A stretch of 64,000 nucleotides of DNA. Origin: Microvirga sp. (GTDB lineage Bacteria > Pseudomonadota > Alphaproteobacteria > Rhizobiales > Beijerinckiaceae). Below the pieces are notes generated by a model. The model did no database searches. It was not told where the DNA came from and saw nothing but the letters and a program-made list of their open reading frames with translations. A program made the translations under genes and the position numbers. The stretch is taken from positions 40,866 to 104,865 of the forward strand of contig NZ_JACXAB010000013.1 in assembly GCF_014699075.1 (NCBI RefSeq), written 5' to 3'. This document shows positions 9,127-17,538 of this stretch, piece by piece; position 1 is the first letter of the stretch; every line of letters begins with the position of its first letter.

Positions 9127-9654
9127 ATGTCGAACCCTATCTCCCAGAACGCCACCAGAACCCTGGTGGCGCGGCCCATCGATCCAGGCGTCCGGATCGG
9201 CCATGTCCACCTCAAGGTGGCCGATCTCGATCGCGCGCTTGCCTTCTATTGCGGCGTGCTCGGCTTCGAGCTGATGCAGCGCTATGGCACCCAGGCCGCC
9301 TTCGTGTCGGCCGGTGGCTATCACCACCACATCGGCCTCAACACCTGGGAGAGCCAGGGCGGGTCCCCGCCGCCTCCCGGCACCACGGGGCTCTACCATG
9401 TGGCGATCCTCTACCCCACGCGGGCTGCCTTGGCCGATGCGCTCTACCGGCTTGCCGAGGCCGGCATCACGCTGCAGGGCGCAAGCGACCATGGCGTGAG
9501 CGAGGCTCTTTACTTGAGCGATCCCGACGGCAACGGCATCGAGCTTTATGTCGACCGGCCGCAGGACCAGTGGCCGAGGACGCCGGATGGCGAACTCCAG
9601 ATGGTCACTCGCCGACTGGACCTGCAGAACCTGCTCGCTAGCCGGGAGGCTTGA
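9127..9654 (+). CDS. VOC family protein (glyoxalase/extradiol dioxygenase-like)
   Basis: This 175-residue protein of the vicinal-oxygen-chelate fold resembles CatE-type enzymes. Likely metal ligands are His in IGHVHLKVADLDRAL (about residue 28), His in GLYHVAI (about residue 91) and Glu in GNGIELYVD (about residue 139). It could open a catechol or hydroquinone ring, or act as a glyoxalase-type lyase. It follows doxX by 11 nt and is probably regulated by the divergent LysR protein. Confidence 0.85.
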   Translation: MSNPISQNATRTLVARPIDPGVRIGHVHLKVADLDRALAFYCGVLGFELMQRYGTQAAFVSAGGYHHHIGLNTWESQGGSPPPPGTTGLYHVAILYPTRAALADALYRLAEAGITLQGASDHGVSEALYLSDPDGNGIELYVDRPQDQWPRTPDGELQMVTRRLDLQNLLASREA

Positions 9655-9711
9655 CGAAATTCTTAAGTAGGGCAGCCTGAAGCTTGAGACGAAGCGACAA
9701 GAGGCCCGGTT

Positions 9712-10146
9712 ATGTGGAACGAGTTCAAGCAGTTTGCGCTTCGCGGCAACGTGGTCGATCTCGCCATCGGCATCATCATCGGGGCCGCTTTCAGCAAGAT
9801 CGTTGATTCACTGGTCGGCGACATCTTCATGCCGGTCATCGGGGCCGTCACCGGCGGCCTCGATTTCTCGAATTACTTCATGCCCTTGTCCGAAGCGGTC
9901 ACGGCTCCCGCCTTGGCAGAGGCCAAGAACCAGGGCGCCGTGCTGGCCTGGGGCAGCTTCATCACGGCCGCCATCAACTTCATCATCATCGCGTGGATCC
10001 TGTTCCTTTTGGTCAAGGGCATGAACCGCCTGCGGCGCAAGGAGGATGCCAAGACCGGTACCGCCGATAAGCCTGCCGAGCTTCCGGCCGATGTGAAGCT
10101 TCTGACGGAAATCCGCGATCTGATGAAGACGGGCCGGACGCTCTGA
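9712..10146 (+). CDS. mscL: Large-conductance mechanosensitive channel MscL
   Basis: This 144-residue channel protein opens under membrane tension and releases solutes during osmotic down-shock. The N-terminal helix [27 protein letters not shown] carries the pore-lining glycines. A periplasmic loop, second helix ([16 protein letters not shown]) and charged C-terminal bundle ([17 protein letters not shown]) follow. Length and layout match full-length MscL. It appears to be a single-gene unit. Confidence 0.96.
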   Translation: MWNEFKQFALRGNVVDLAIGIIIGAAFSKIVDSLVGDIFMPVIGAVTGGLDFSNYFMPLSEAVTAPALAEAKNQGAVLAWGSFITAAINFIIIAWILFLLVKGMNRLRRKEDAKTGTADKPAELPADVKLLTEIRDLMKTGRTL

Positions 10147-10260
10147 ATCATCACCGGTTTCGATCGGATCCTTCGTCTTTTGTCATGCGACGCACTCAAC
10201 GCTTGCCTTGAGGGGCCGAACGGGCCATCCCTGTTCGCCGGATTTCCAAGGAATTCTCCC

Positions 10261-11463
10261 ATGAATGCGTCCGTCTCGATTCCGTCCGTTCTCAACCTGC
10301 GCTCTGAGGCGGAGCAGGCACCGACCAGCGGCATCGTCGACGTGTTCAGCTATGGCCGGCTGAAGCCCGGCATCATTCCCCTCTGGGTGGGCGAGGGCGA
10401 TCTGCCGACTCCGTCGTTCATCTGCGAGGCGGCGGCGCAGTCGCTGGCGAAGGGCGAGACCTTCTACACCTATCAGCGTGGCATTCCCGAACTGCGACAG
10501 GCCATCGCCCGCTATCACGAGCAGGTCTACCGCAAGGCTTTCGATCCCGAGCGCTTCTTCGTGACCTCCGGCGGCATGCCGGCCATGCAGCTTGCCTTCC
10601 GCATGCTGGCGGGCAACGGCGACGAGGTGCTGATCCCCACGCCCGCATGGCCGAACTTTGCTGGCGCCATCACCATTGCCGGTGCACGTCCCGTGCCCGT
10701 GCCGATGACCATTGACGACAAGGGGTGGCACCTGGATCTCGATCGGCTCGAGAAAGCGATCACGCCGCGCACCCGTGTGCTCGTGGTCAACTCGCCCTCG
10801 AACCCGACGGGATGGGTGGCAAGTCATGACGATCTTCGCGCTGCGCTCGATCTCGCCCGCCGTCACGGTCTCTGGATCGTGGCGGACGAGATCTACAGCC
10901 GCTTCATCCATGACCCGGCGCTGACCATCGATGGGCGCACGCCTTCGTTCCGCGATGTGATGGAAGCGGACGACAAGATCATCTTCGTTCAGACCTTCTC
11001 CAAGAACTGGGCCATGACCGGCTGGCGCCTCGGCTGGCTGGAGGCCTCACCCGCTCTCGGGCAGGTCATCGAAAACCTGGTGCAGTATCAGACCTCGGGA
11101 ACACCGGTCTTCGTTCAGCGCGCAGGTGTGGCGGCCATCGAACAGGGCGAGAGCTTCCTGGCCGATCAGATCGTCCGGGCGCGTCAGGGTCGGGAGATCG
11201 TCGCGCGGCTTGGCGACACAGGTCTCGTGGAACTGCCGCCGCCGAGCGGCGCCTTCTATGCGTTCCTGAAGATCAAGGGTGCCAAGAGCTCCAAGGACAT
11301 CGCCTTCCGCCTCATCGACGAGGCGAATGTGGGCCTGGCACCGGGCTCCGCCTTCGGCGAGGCGGGCGAGGGGTATCTGCGCCTGTGCTACCTGCGCAAG
11401 CCCGAGGATGTGGAAGAGGCGGTGCGGCGCATCAGCGAAGCCCTGCCGCGGCTCGTGGCCTGA
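10261..11463 (+). CDS. PLP-dependent aminotransferase (class I/II, AspC-like)
   Basis: This 400-residue fold-type I aminotransferase moves an amino group using pyridoxal phosphate. Typical blocks are VTSGGMPAMQLAFRM (phosphate binding), NSPSNPTGWV, VADEIYSRF (the Asp that contacts the PLP nitrogen), and FSKNWAMTGWRLGW with the Schiff-base Lys. A late LRLCYLRKPEDVEEAVRRI contains the substrate-carboxylate Arg. The start at 10261 is chosen because AAGGA lies about 10 nt upstream; an in-frame start at 10180 lacks this support. The substrate is unknown. Confidence 0.9.
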   Translation: MNASVSIPSVLNLRSEAEQAPTSGIVDVFSYGRLKPGIIPLWVGEGDLPTPSFICEAAAQSLAKGETFYTYQRGIPELRQAIARYHEQVYRKAFDPERFFVTSGGMPAMQLAFRMLAGNGDEVLIPTPAWPNFAGAITIAGARPVPVPMTIDDKGWHLDLDRLEKAITPRTRVLVVNSPSNPTGWVASHDDLRAALDLARRHGLWIVADEIYSRFIHDPALTIDGRTPSFRDVMEADDKIIFVQTFSKNWAMTGWRLGWLEASPALGQVIENLVQYQTSGTPVFVQRAGVAAIEQGESFLADQIVRARQGREIVARLGDTGLVELPPPSGAFYAFLKIKGAKSSKDIAFRLIDEANVGLAPGSAFGEAGEGYLRLCYLRKPEDVEEAVRRISEALPRLVA

Positions 11464-11567
11464 ACGCTGCATCTGCGTCTGCAAAACCTCGGTCTGCTGC
11501 TTTGCAGATGCTGGCCGCATGGCTTGTGCGCGTCATCCGCATTTGACGAGCGGGCAGAGGGCGTCCA

Positions 11568-12632
11568 TTGAGCAACACCGTGATGCCTCCCTTTCTCGCT
11601 CATCTCGTCCAGATCCTGATCGCCGCCCTCGGCGGGCTCGTGTTCCACTGGCTCGGCGTTCCGGCGGCGTGGCTGTCCGGTGCAGCGATTGCGGCTACCC
11701 TGTGGGGGCTCACTGGATGGGCTGTGTCCCTGCCGCGGGCTCTCGCCGACGCAGCGATGCTGATCTCCGGTGCCGCCATGGGCGCGGCGGTGACGCCGGA
11801 AGCCATTGCTGCCATGGGCCGCTATCCCGGCAGCCTCATCCTTCTGGTGATCGGCGTGGTGGCGATCTCCTCAACGTCGACGGCTTGGCTCGTGCGCATA
11901 TCGGGCTGGCGCAGGGCCGATGCGGTGCTGGCCTCCGTGCCTGGCGCGCTCTCCACCGTCCTTGCCGTTGCCGCTGACCGAAAGGCGGAGGTGGCCTCCA
12001 TCGCCATCGTGCAGAACTTTCGTCTCTTCGTGCTGATCGCTCTGCTGCCGAGCCTTGTCGTGCTCACGGGCGACGGAGGCAACACCGGCGCGCTGATCGG
12101 TGAAGGCTTTCCGGTCGAGAGCCCGGGAGGCATGGCCTTCATCCTCCTCGGCGGATTGCTCCTGGGCGCCGTGTTCAAGCAGTTGAGGGTTGCCGCCCCC
12201 ATCCTGCTCGGCGCAACGGTGATGAGTTCGGTGAGCCACGGGACCGGTTGGGTCACCGGCGTGATCCCTCCCGTCATCGCAACCGGCGGCCTCGTGCTGA
12301 TCGGCCTCTTCATCGCGGAGCGCTTCCGCAACATCCAGCGCTCGACCCTCAAGCGTGCCTTCATCGCGGCTCTCGGCTCCTTCACGGTTGGGATGATCGT
12401 CGCCGCGCTTTTCGCCGCCGCCGCCGCCTGGATCGCGGGCGTGAGCTTCGCCAATGGGCTCGTCGCCTTTGCGCCCGGGGGGCTTGAGGCCATGACGGTG
12501 CTTGCGCTCATCCTCGGGCTCGACCCGCTCTATGTCGGCATCCACCATCTCGTCCGCTTCCTCGGCATCGGTCTCGTGCTGCCGTTCCTGATCGGCTGGT
12601 TGCAGCGGGACAAGGCCGCGGCTGCGGAATAG
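11568..12632 (+). CDS. AbrB family membrane protein (PF05145-type, putative transporter)
   Basis: This is a highly hydrophobic protein of about 354 residues with roughly ten membrane helices and an internal duplication. The motifs GAAMGAAVTPEAIAAMGRYPGS and APGGLEAMTVLALILGLDP recur in the two halves, as in PF05145 proteins. The family name AbrB is historical; these are membrane proteins sometimes annotated as ammonia monooxygenase or regulator without good evidence. The start appears to be TTG at 11568, 6 nt after AGAGGG; an ATG at 11583 is the alternative. Confidence 0.82.
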   Translation: MSNTVMPPFLAHLVQILIAALGGLVFHWLGVPAAWLSGAAIAATLWGLTGWAVSLPRALADAAMLISGAAMGAAVTPEAIAAMGRYPGSLILLVIGVVAISSTSTAWLVRISGWRRADAVLASVPGALSTVLAVAADRKAEVASIAIVQNFRLFVLIALLPSLVVLTGDGGNTGALIGEGFPVESPGGMAFILLGGLLLGAVFKQLRVAAPILLGATVMSSVSHGTGWVTGVIPPVIATGGLVLIGLFIAERFRNIQRSTLKRAFIAALGSFTVGMIVAALFAAAAAWIAGVSFANGLVAFAPGGLEAMTVLALILGLDPLYVGIHHLVRFLGIGLVLPFLIGWLQRDKAAAAE

Positions 12633-12635
12633 GGC

Positions 12636-13523
12636 TCAGGATCGCTCGTTGCGCAGGCGCTCCACCGTCTCCATGCGGGGCTTTGCCGTCTCCCACAGGC
12701 GCTTGGTCACGGCCGCGACGAGAGCTTCCGTCAGCAGCAGAAGGCCCGCCGAGGAATCCCAGTTGGACGGAGCCACGATGTGGGCGGGCAGCACGTGCCG
12801 AGCCACACGGGCGATGGGGGAGAGCCAGGGATCGGTGAGCAGGACCACCGTTGCTCCCTGTCGCGAGGCCGTTTCACAGAGTGCGGTGACATCCTCCTGG
12901 TAGCGGCGGATGTCGAAGGCGACGATCACGTCCTTGCGCCCGATCTCGATCATCCTGTCGCGCCACAGGGCCGGCTGCCCCTCGATGAAGTCCACATGGC
13001 TGCGCACGATGCGGAAATGGCTCTCGGCGTAGCGCGCGAGAGCGCCGGTGAAGCGCCCGCCGGTGAAATGGATGTGACGGCGCGGATCGGAGAGAAGGGC
13101 CACGACCGCGTCGAATTCGGCCGGCGCGATGTTCTCCACCGTTGCCTTCAGGTTCCCGATCACGGCCTCCGCGAATGAAGCGAGCGCCGGGGCGCCTTGG
13201 CCCTTGTCGGAGGGACTGGCCTTCGCGAGCGGCGAGAGCAGCTGGGCCTCCAGCTCCTCCCGCAGGTGCTTCTGAAACTCCGGGAAGCCGCTGAAGCCGA
13301 GCCGGGTGACGAAGCGCAGGACGGACGGGGCGGAGATGCCGGCCCGCGAGGCGAATTCCGCAACGGTGTCGAGACCGGCGAAGGGGTAGTGGCTCAGGAG
13401 CAGGTGGGCGGCCCGCTTTTCGCTGGGCGTGAAGGATTCCATCTCGAGCCGGATGCGCTCGGCGAGGCTCGGCGGGTCCGTGGGAGGGAGGCGGCGGTCG
13501 CCACGCATACCGGATTGATTCAC
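12636..13523 (-). CDS. MurR/RpiR-family transcriptional regulator
   Basis: This 295-residue protein has an N-terminal HTH_6 domain (SEKRAAHLLLSHYPFAGLDTVAEFASRAGISAPSV split around residues 35-70) and a C-terminal SIS sugar-isomerase-like domain with GGRFTGALARYAESHFRI. It starts with GTG preceded by AGGAGGGGCT. It is divergent from the formylglutamate amidohydrolase/permease/ligase/dehydrogenase genes and is the obvious candidate to control them. SIS domains usually bind a phosphosugar or small acid; the ligand here is unknown. Confidence 0.92.
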   Translation of the reverse strand: MNQSGMRGDRRLPPTDPPSLAERIRLEMESFTPSEKRAAHLLLSHYPFAGLDTVAEFASRAGISAPSVLRFVTRLGFSGFPEFQKHLREELEAQLLSPLAKASPSDKGQGAPALASFAEAVIGNLKATVENIAPAEFDAVVALLSDPRRHIHFTGGRFTGALARYAESHFRIVRSHVDFIEGQPALWRDRMIEIGRKDVIVAFDIRRYQEDVTALCETASRQGATVVLLTDPWLSPIARVARHVLPAHIVAPSNWDSSAGLLLLTEALVAAVTKRLWETAKPRMETVERLRNERS

Positions 13524-13553
13524 AGCCCCTCCTTGACGCCTCTCAAAAGCTGT

Positions 13554-13585
13554 ATCAGAAATTTCAGAACCTGAGAATTCAGTAA
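13554..13585. promoter_or_regulatory. Putative RpiR operator region
   Basis: The 124-bp divergent gap carries GAAATTTC (13558-13565), a perfect palindrome, next to TCAG-AAC-CTGA (13563-13573). A/T-rich palindromes centred on AAATTT are common among RpiR-type operators. The position lies between both starts, so one site could control both directions. Confidence 0.45.
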
Positions 13586-13647
13586 GAAACGTACCAAGCG
13601 TTCAACCGGGGACAATCCTGCCTTCAGGCAGATTGACGGAGAACCGC

Positions 13648-14436
13648 ATGACGCAGGCGAGCCGGGTCGCAGCCGATCGATCCTCTGCCGCAACTGCAGG
13701 GGAGCCGGTTGCCGCCATCGAGAACCCACAAGGGCGCTCACCGATCCTGCTCATCTGTGAACACGCCTCCAACCACCTGCCGGCCCGCTATGGCACGTTG
13801 GGGCTCGGGCCTGACGAACGCGAGAGCCACATCGCCTGGGATCCCGGCGCGCTCGGCGTGGCACGAGAACTCTCGCGGCTCCTCGATGCGTCGCTGATCC
13901 ACGCCACGGTGTCGCGCCTCGTGCTCGACCTCAACCGCGATCCGTCCGCGCCGGATTCCATCTGGACCCTGAGCGAGCGCACTACGATCCCCGGCAACCT
14001 CGACCTCGGCGAAGAGGAGCGGGCCATCCGCGTGCGCGAGGTCTACGATGCGTTCCACGATGCGGTCGATGATCTCGCGAATGCGCGCATGGCAGCAGGC
14101 GAGCTTGGCGCCGTCGTGTCCATCCATTCCTTCACGCCCGTCTACCGGGACGTGCCGAGGCCTTGGCAGATCGGCCTCATCTTCAACCGCGACGAGCGCT
14201 ATGCCCGTCATGTCGAAGCCGGGCTGAAGCAGGACTCGACGCTTATCGTCGGCATGAATGAACCCTATTCGCCAGCGGACCGGGTGTTCCACACCCTGGA
14301 GCGCCACGCCGAGAGGCGCGGTCTTCCCCCGCTGATGATCGAAATCCGCAACGACCTGATCCGCACAGAAGACGGACAGGCGTCGTGGGCCAAACGTCTG
14401 GCGCCGCTTTTGAGGGAGGGGGCACGGACGCTCTAA
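13648..14436 (+). CDS. N-formylglutamate amidohydrolase family protein
   Basis: This 262-residue protein of the HutG/FGase family (PF05013) has LLICEHASNHLP near the N-terminus (metal-binding Glu/His), DPGALGVARELS, LVLDLNRDPSAP and a central VVSIHSFTP block. Classical members split N-formylglutamate in histidine degradation, but no other hut gene is near. It is the first gene of the permease/ligase/dehydrogenase cluster and may release glutamate from a gamma-glutamyl or N-acyl intermediate (inference). The ATG at 13648 is chosen because GGAG lies 6 nt upstream. Confidence 0.88.
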   Translation: MTQASRVAADRSSAATAGEPVAAIENPQGRSPILLICEHASNHLPARYGTLGLGPDERESHIAWDPGALGVARELSRLLDASLIHATVSRLVLDLNRDPSAPDSIWTLSERTTIPGNLDLGEEERAIRVREVYDAFHDAVDDLANARMAAGELGAVVSIHSFTPVYRDVPRPWQIGLIFNRDERYARHVEAGLKQDSTLIVGMNEPYSPADRVFHTLERHAERRGLPPLMIEIRNDLIRTEDGQASWAKRLAPLLREGARTL

Positions 14437-14499
14437 TCACTGGTGTGGCGCATGACGTGCCACGGCCTGAGAGGTAGCCTATTCTTGGAGGAAGAGTCG

Positions 14500-16035
14500 A
14501 TGTCAGTCGGACAAGGGAATCCCGGGGTTCACGCCCCGCCAGCCGGTGTGCAGAATTCTGCCGGCGTCACCTACACCACGGTGGATCAAGACTACTTCGA
14601 AGCCCGGCGCCTTAAGCGTCACGCACGCGTCTGGTCGCTCTGGGCGCTCGGCGTCGGCGCGGTGATCTCGGGCCATTACTCGGGCTGGAATCTTGGCCTC
14701 GCCAACGGCTTCGGGGCGATGTTCTTCGCCACCATCATCATCGCCATCATGTATCTGGGCCTCACCTTCTCGCTTGCCGAGATGTCGCCAGCCCTGCCGC
14801 ATACGGGCGGTGCCTATTCCTTTGCCCGCACGTCCATGGGGCCGTGGGCTGGCTACATCACGGGCATCGCGGAGAACATCGAGTTCGTGCTGACACCGGC
14901 CGTGATCGTGTTCTTCATCAGCTCGTATCTCTCGGCGATCTTCGAGACGGCGCCGGCGTTCCAGCCCGTGTACTGGGTGCTGTGCTACGCGCTGTTCGTC
15001 GGCCTCAACATCATCGGTGTCGAGCTGTCGTTCAGGGTCACTGTAGGCGTCACGCTGGCGGCCCTTGCCGTGCTTGCCGCCTTCTACCTGTCGGTTCTGT
15101 TCTCCGGCCAGTTCGACTTCTCGCGCTGGGCGCTGAACATCGGGCCTGACGGCGCAGAGCTCCCCAGCGGCAACGGTCCTTTCCTGCCCTTAGGCATCGG
15201 CAGCATCCTGGCCTCGCTGCCCTTCGCGGTCTGGCTGTTCCTCGCCATCGAGCAACTGCCGCTGGCGGCCGAAGAATCGCACGATCCGCAGCGGGACATG
15301 CCCAAAGGCATCATCGCCGGCATCCTGACGCTGATCGCTTCGGCGTTCCTCGTGCTCTTCCTGAACACCGGCATCGCGCCGGGTGCGGTGGGCTTGGGCA
15401 AGTCGGGTGAGCCGCTGCTCGACGGGTTCCGCACCCTGTTCGGCACGGACATCGCGAAGATTCTGGCCGCGATTGCCGTGATCGGCCTCATCGCCTCGTT
15501 CCACACCATCATCTTCGCCTTCGGTCGGCAGATCTACTCACTCTCGCGGGCAGGCTACTTCCCGAGCTTCCTGTCGGTCACGCACGGCGAACGCAAGACG
15601 CCGCATGTGGCCCTGATTGCAGGCGCGGTGCTGGGCCTTCTGGTGATGCTGATCATCTGGTTCTCGGCAGGAGCTGAGGCGGGTGCGACGGTCATCGGCG
15701 GCACGCTGCTGAACATGGCGGTGGCGGGCGCAATGCTGGCCTACTTCATGCAGGGCATGTCCTATGTGGTGCTCAAGAAGAAGTTCCCGAACCTGCACCG
15801 CCCCTACAGGAGCCCGTTTGGCATCGCGGGTGCCATCATCTGCATGGTGATCGCCGCGGTGACGCTCTATTTCCAGCTCACCGACTCGGTCTTCCGGACC
15901 GCCGTCATCGGCGTTGCGGTCTATTATGCGGTGATGATGGCCTACTTCCTGCTCATCGGTCGGCACAAGCTCATCCTCTCGCCGGAGGAAGAGTTCGCGC
16001 TCACCAAGGGCGAGAGCGAGTACAAGTCCTACTAA
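14500..16035 (+). CDS. Ethanolamine permease-like APC-superfamily transporter
   Basis: This 511-residue amino acid-polyamine-organocation transporter has about 12 membrane helices. The block WALGVGAVISGHYSGWNLGL at the first helix is the Eat/ethanolamine permease subgroup pattern. AEMSPALPHTGGAYSFARTSMG and AVWLFLAIEQLPLAAEE are standard APC motifs. The start at 14500 follows GGAGG. Next to a glutamine-synthetase-like ligase and two dehydrogenases, uptake of ethanolamine or a related amino-alcohol is the best reading; a polyamine or amino acid is possible. Confidence 0.85.
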   Translation: MSVGQGNPGVHAPPAGVQNSAGVTYTTVDQDYFEARRLKRHARVWSLWALGVGAVISGHYSGWNLGLANGFGAMFFATIIIAIMYLGLTFSLAEMSPALPHTGGAYSFARTSMGPWAGYITGIAENIEFVLTPAVIVFFISSYLSAIFETAPAFQPVYWVLCYALFVGLNIIGVELSFRVTVGVTLAALAVLAAFYLSVLFSGQFDFSRWALNIGPDGAELPSGNGPFLPLGIGSILASLPFAVWLFLAIEQLPLAAEESHDPQRDMPKGIIAGILTLIASAFLVLFLNTGIAPGAVGLGKSGEPLLDGFRTLFGTDIAKILAAIAVIGLIASFHTIIFAFGRQIYSLSRAGYFPSFLSVTHGERKTPHVALIAGAVLGLLVMLIIWFSAGAEAGATVIGGTLLNMAVAGAMLAYFMQGMSYVVLKKKFPNLHRPYRSPFGIAGAIICMVIAAVTLYFQLTDSVFRTAVIGVAVYYAVMMAYFLLIGRHKLILSPEEEFALTKGESEYKSY

Positions 16036-16041
16036 CCCTTC

Positions 16042-16077
16042 GGGAGCGCGCTGCTTGCGCGCTCCCTTTCTCCTTTT
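16042..16077 (+). terminator. Hairpin after permease gene (terminator or attenuator)
   Basis: GGGAGCGCG (16042-16050) pairs with CGCGCTCCC (16058-16066), a perfect 9-bp stem with a 7-nt loop, followed by TTTCTCCTTTT. It lies between the permease and the ligase gene in the same direction, so it may lower rather than abolish read-through. Confidence 0.75.
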
Positions 16078-16095
16078 GCGGTCAAGGTTATTCGT

Positions 16096-17466
16096 ATGGA
16101 CGCTCCCAAGATCAAGAATGCTGCTGACGCGCTGGAATACGTGCGCAGTCGCGATCTGCCCTTCGTGAAGATCGGTCTTACCGATGTGGACGGCATCATG
16201 CGTGGCAAGTACATGGCCCGCGACAAGTTCGAGTCCGCCCTCGATAAAGGTTTCGGCTTCTGCGACGTGGTGCTGGGCTGGGACTCCAACGATCAGCTCT
16301 ACGACAACACCACGCTCACCGGCTGGCACACGGCCTATCCCGATGCGACGGCACGGGTGATCCCGGAATCCATGCGTCTCATTCCTTTCGAGAACGATCT
16401 GCCGTTCTTCCTGGCCGAGTTCGAAGGCTATGCGGAGGCGGCCTGCCCCCGCGGCGTGCTGCGGCGTGTGCTGAAGAAGGCTGAGGACATGGGCTTTGCC
16501 GTCTCGGCTGCGGCCGAGTTCGAGTTCTTCCTGTTCGAGGAAACGCCCCATTCCGTGCGCGAGAAGAGCTATCGCGATCTCAAGAACATCACGCCGGGCT
16601 TCTTCGGCTATTCAGTGCTGCGCTCCGGCGTTCATTCCGATTTCTATCATGAGCTCCTCGACCTCGGAAAAAAGATGGATTTCGAGATCGAGGGCCTGCA
16701 CACGGAAACCGGCCCCGGCGTGCTGGAGGCGGCGATCCGCGTCGACGATGCGTTGAAGGCGGCCGACAAGGCGGCCCTGTTCAAGACCTACACCAAGATC
16801 CTGGCCCAGCGCCGTGGCTGGATGGCCACCTTCATGGCCAAGTGGTCGCGCGACTGGCCCGGCCAGTCCGGCCACCTGCATGCTTCACTGAAGGATCTCA
16901 ACACCAGCAAGGGGGCGTTCTACGATCCGCAGGCCAAGCATAACATGTCCGAGACCATGCGATGGTTCGTGGGCGGGCAGCAGCAGCTGATGCCGGAAAT
17001 CCTCGCCATGGTGGCCTGCACGGTGAACAGCTACACGCGGCTGATCCCGGGCTTCTGGGCGCCCACCAACTCCGCCTGGGGCGTGGAGAACCGCACCACG
17101 GCACTACGCGTCATCCCCGGCTCCGAGAAATCGCAGCGGGTGGAGTACCGGGTGGCGGCCGCCGACATCAACCCCTACATCGCGCTCGCGGCCGCCATCG
17201 GGTCAGGGCTTTGGGGCATCGAGAACCGGGTCGATCCGGGCGAGCCGATCCAGGGCAATGCCTATGCGGTCGAGCACCCAAAGGATCGGGCCCTGCCGCG
17301 CTCCCTCGGCGAGGCCGCCGAGCGGCTGAAAGGGTCGCAGGCCGCGCGCCAGCTCTTCGGTGACACCTTCGTGGACCATTACACTGCAACCCGCGAATGG
17401 GAGGAGCGCGAGGCGCGCAAGGCTATCACCGATTGGCAGCTCGCCCGTTACTTCGAGATCATCTAA
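16096..17466 (+). CDS. Glutamine synthetase family protein (gamma-glutamyl-amine ligase type)
   Basis: This 456-residue protein joins glutamate to an amine with ATP. The N-terminal beta-grasp domain includes FVKIGLTDVDGIMRGKYM. The catalytic domain shows AAAEFEFFLFEE (metal Glu), GQSGHLHASL (about residues 255-264, ATP/metal His), NSYTRLIPGFWAPTNSAWG and ENRTTALRVI (glutamate Arg). The adenylylation loop of true GlnA is not evident. This is the pattern of PuuA/GlnA3/GlnA4-like ligases for putrescine or ethanolamine. The permease upstream favours ethanolamine (inference). Confidence 0.88.
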   Translation: MDAPKIKNAADALEYVRSRDLPFVKIGLTDVDGIMRGKYMARDKFESALDKGFGFCDVVLGWDSNDQLYDNTTLTGWHTAYPDATARVIPESMRLIPFENDLPFFLAEFEGYAEAACPRGVLRRVLKKAEDMGFAVSAAAEFEFFLFEETPHSVREKSYRDLKNITPGFFGYSVLRSGVHSDFYHELLDLGKKMDFEIEGLHTETGPGVLEAAIRVDDALKAADKAALFKTYTKILAQRRGWMATFMAKWSRDWPGQSGHLHASLKDLNTSKGAFYDPQAKHNMSETMRWFVGGQQQLMPEILAMVACTVNSYTRLIPGFWAPTNSAWGVENRTTALRVIPGSEKSQRVEYRVAAADINPYIALAAAIGSGLWGIENRVDPGEPIQGNAYAVEHPKDRALPRSLGEAAERLKGSQAARQLFGDTFVDHYTATREWEEREARKAITDWQLARYFEII

Positions 17467-17494
17467 AAGCCTTTTCAGGACTCAATCATAGGAG

Positions 17495-17508
17495 AAGACC
17501 ATGGTCTT
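17495..17508. promoter_or_regulatory. Palindrome and decoy start ahead of the aldehyde dehydrogenase gene
   Basis: AAGACCATGGTCTT is a perfect 14-bp palindrome. Its central ATG at 17501 is 6 nt after AGGAG and opens a different frame that overlaps the dehydrogenase start at 17539, which itself has only a weak ribosome site. This could be a translational control element or a protein-binding site. Confidence 0.35.
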
Positions 17509-17538
17509 ACGGACTCATGGTCTTTCAGGCATCACACC

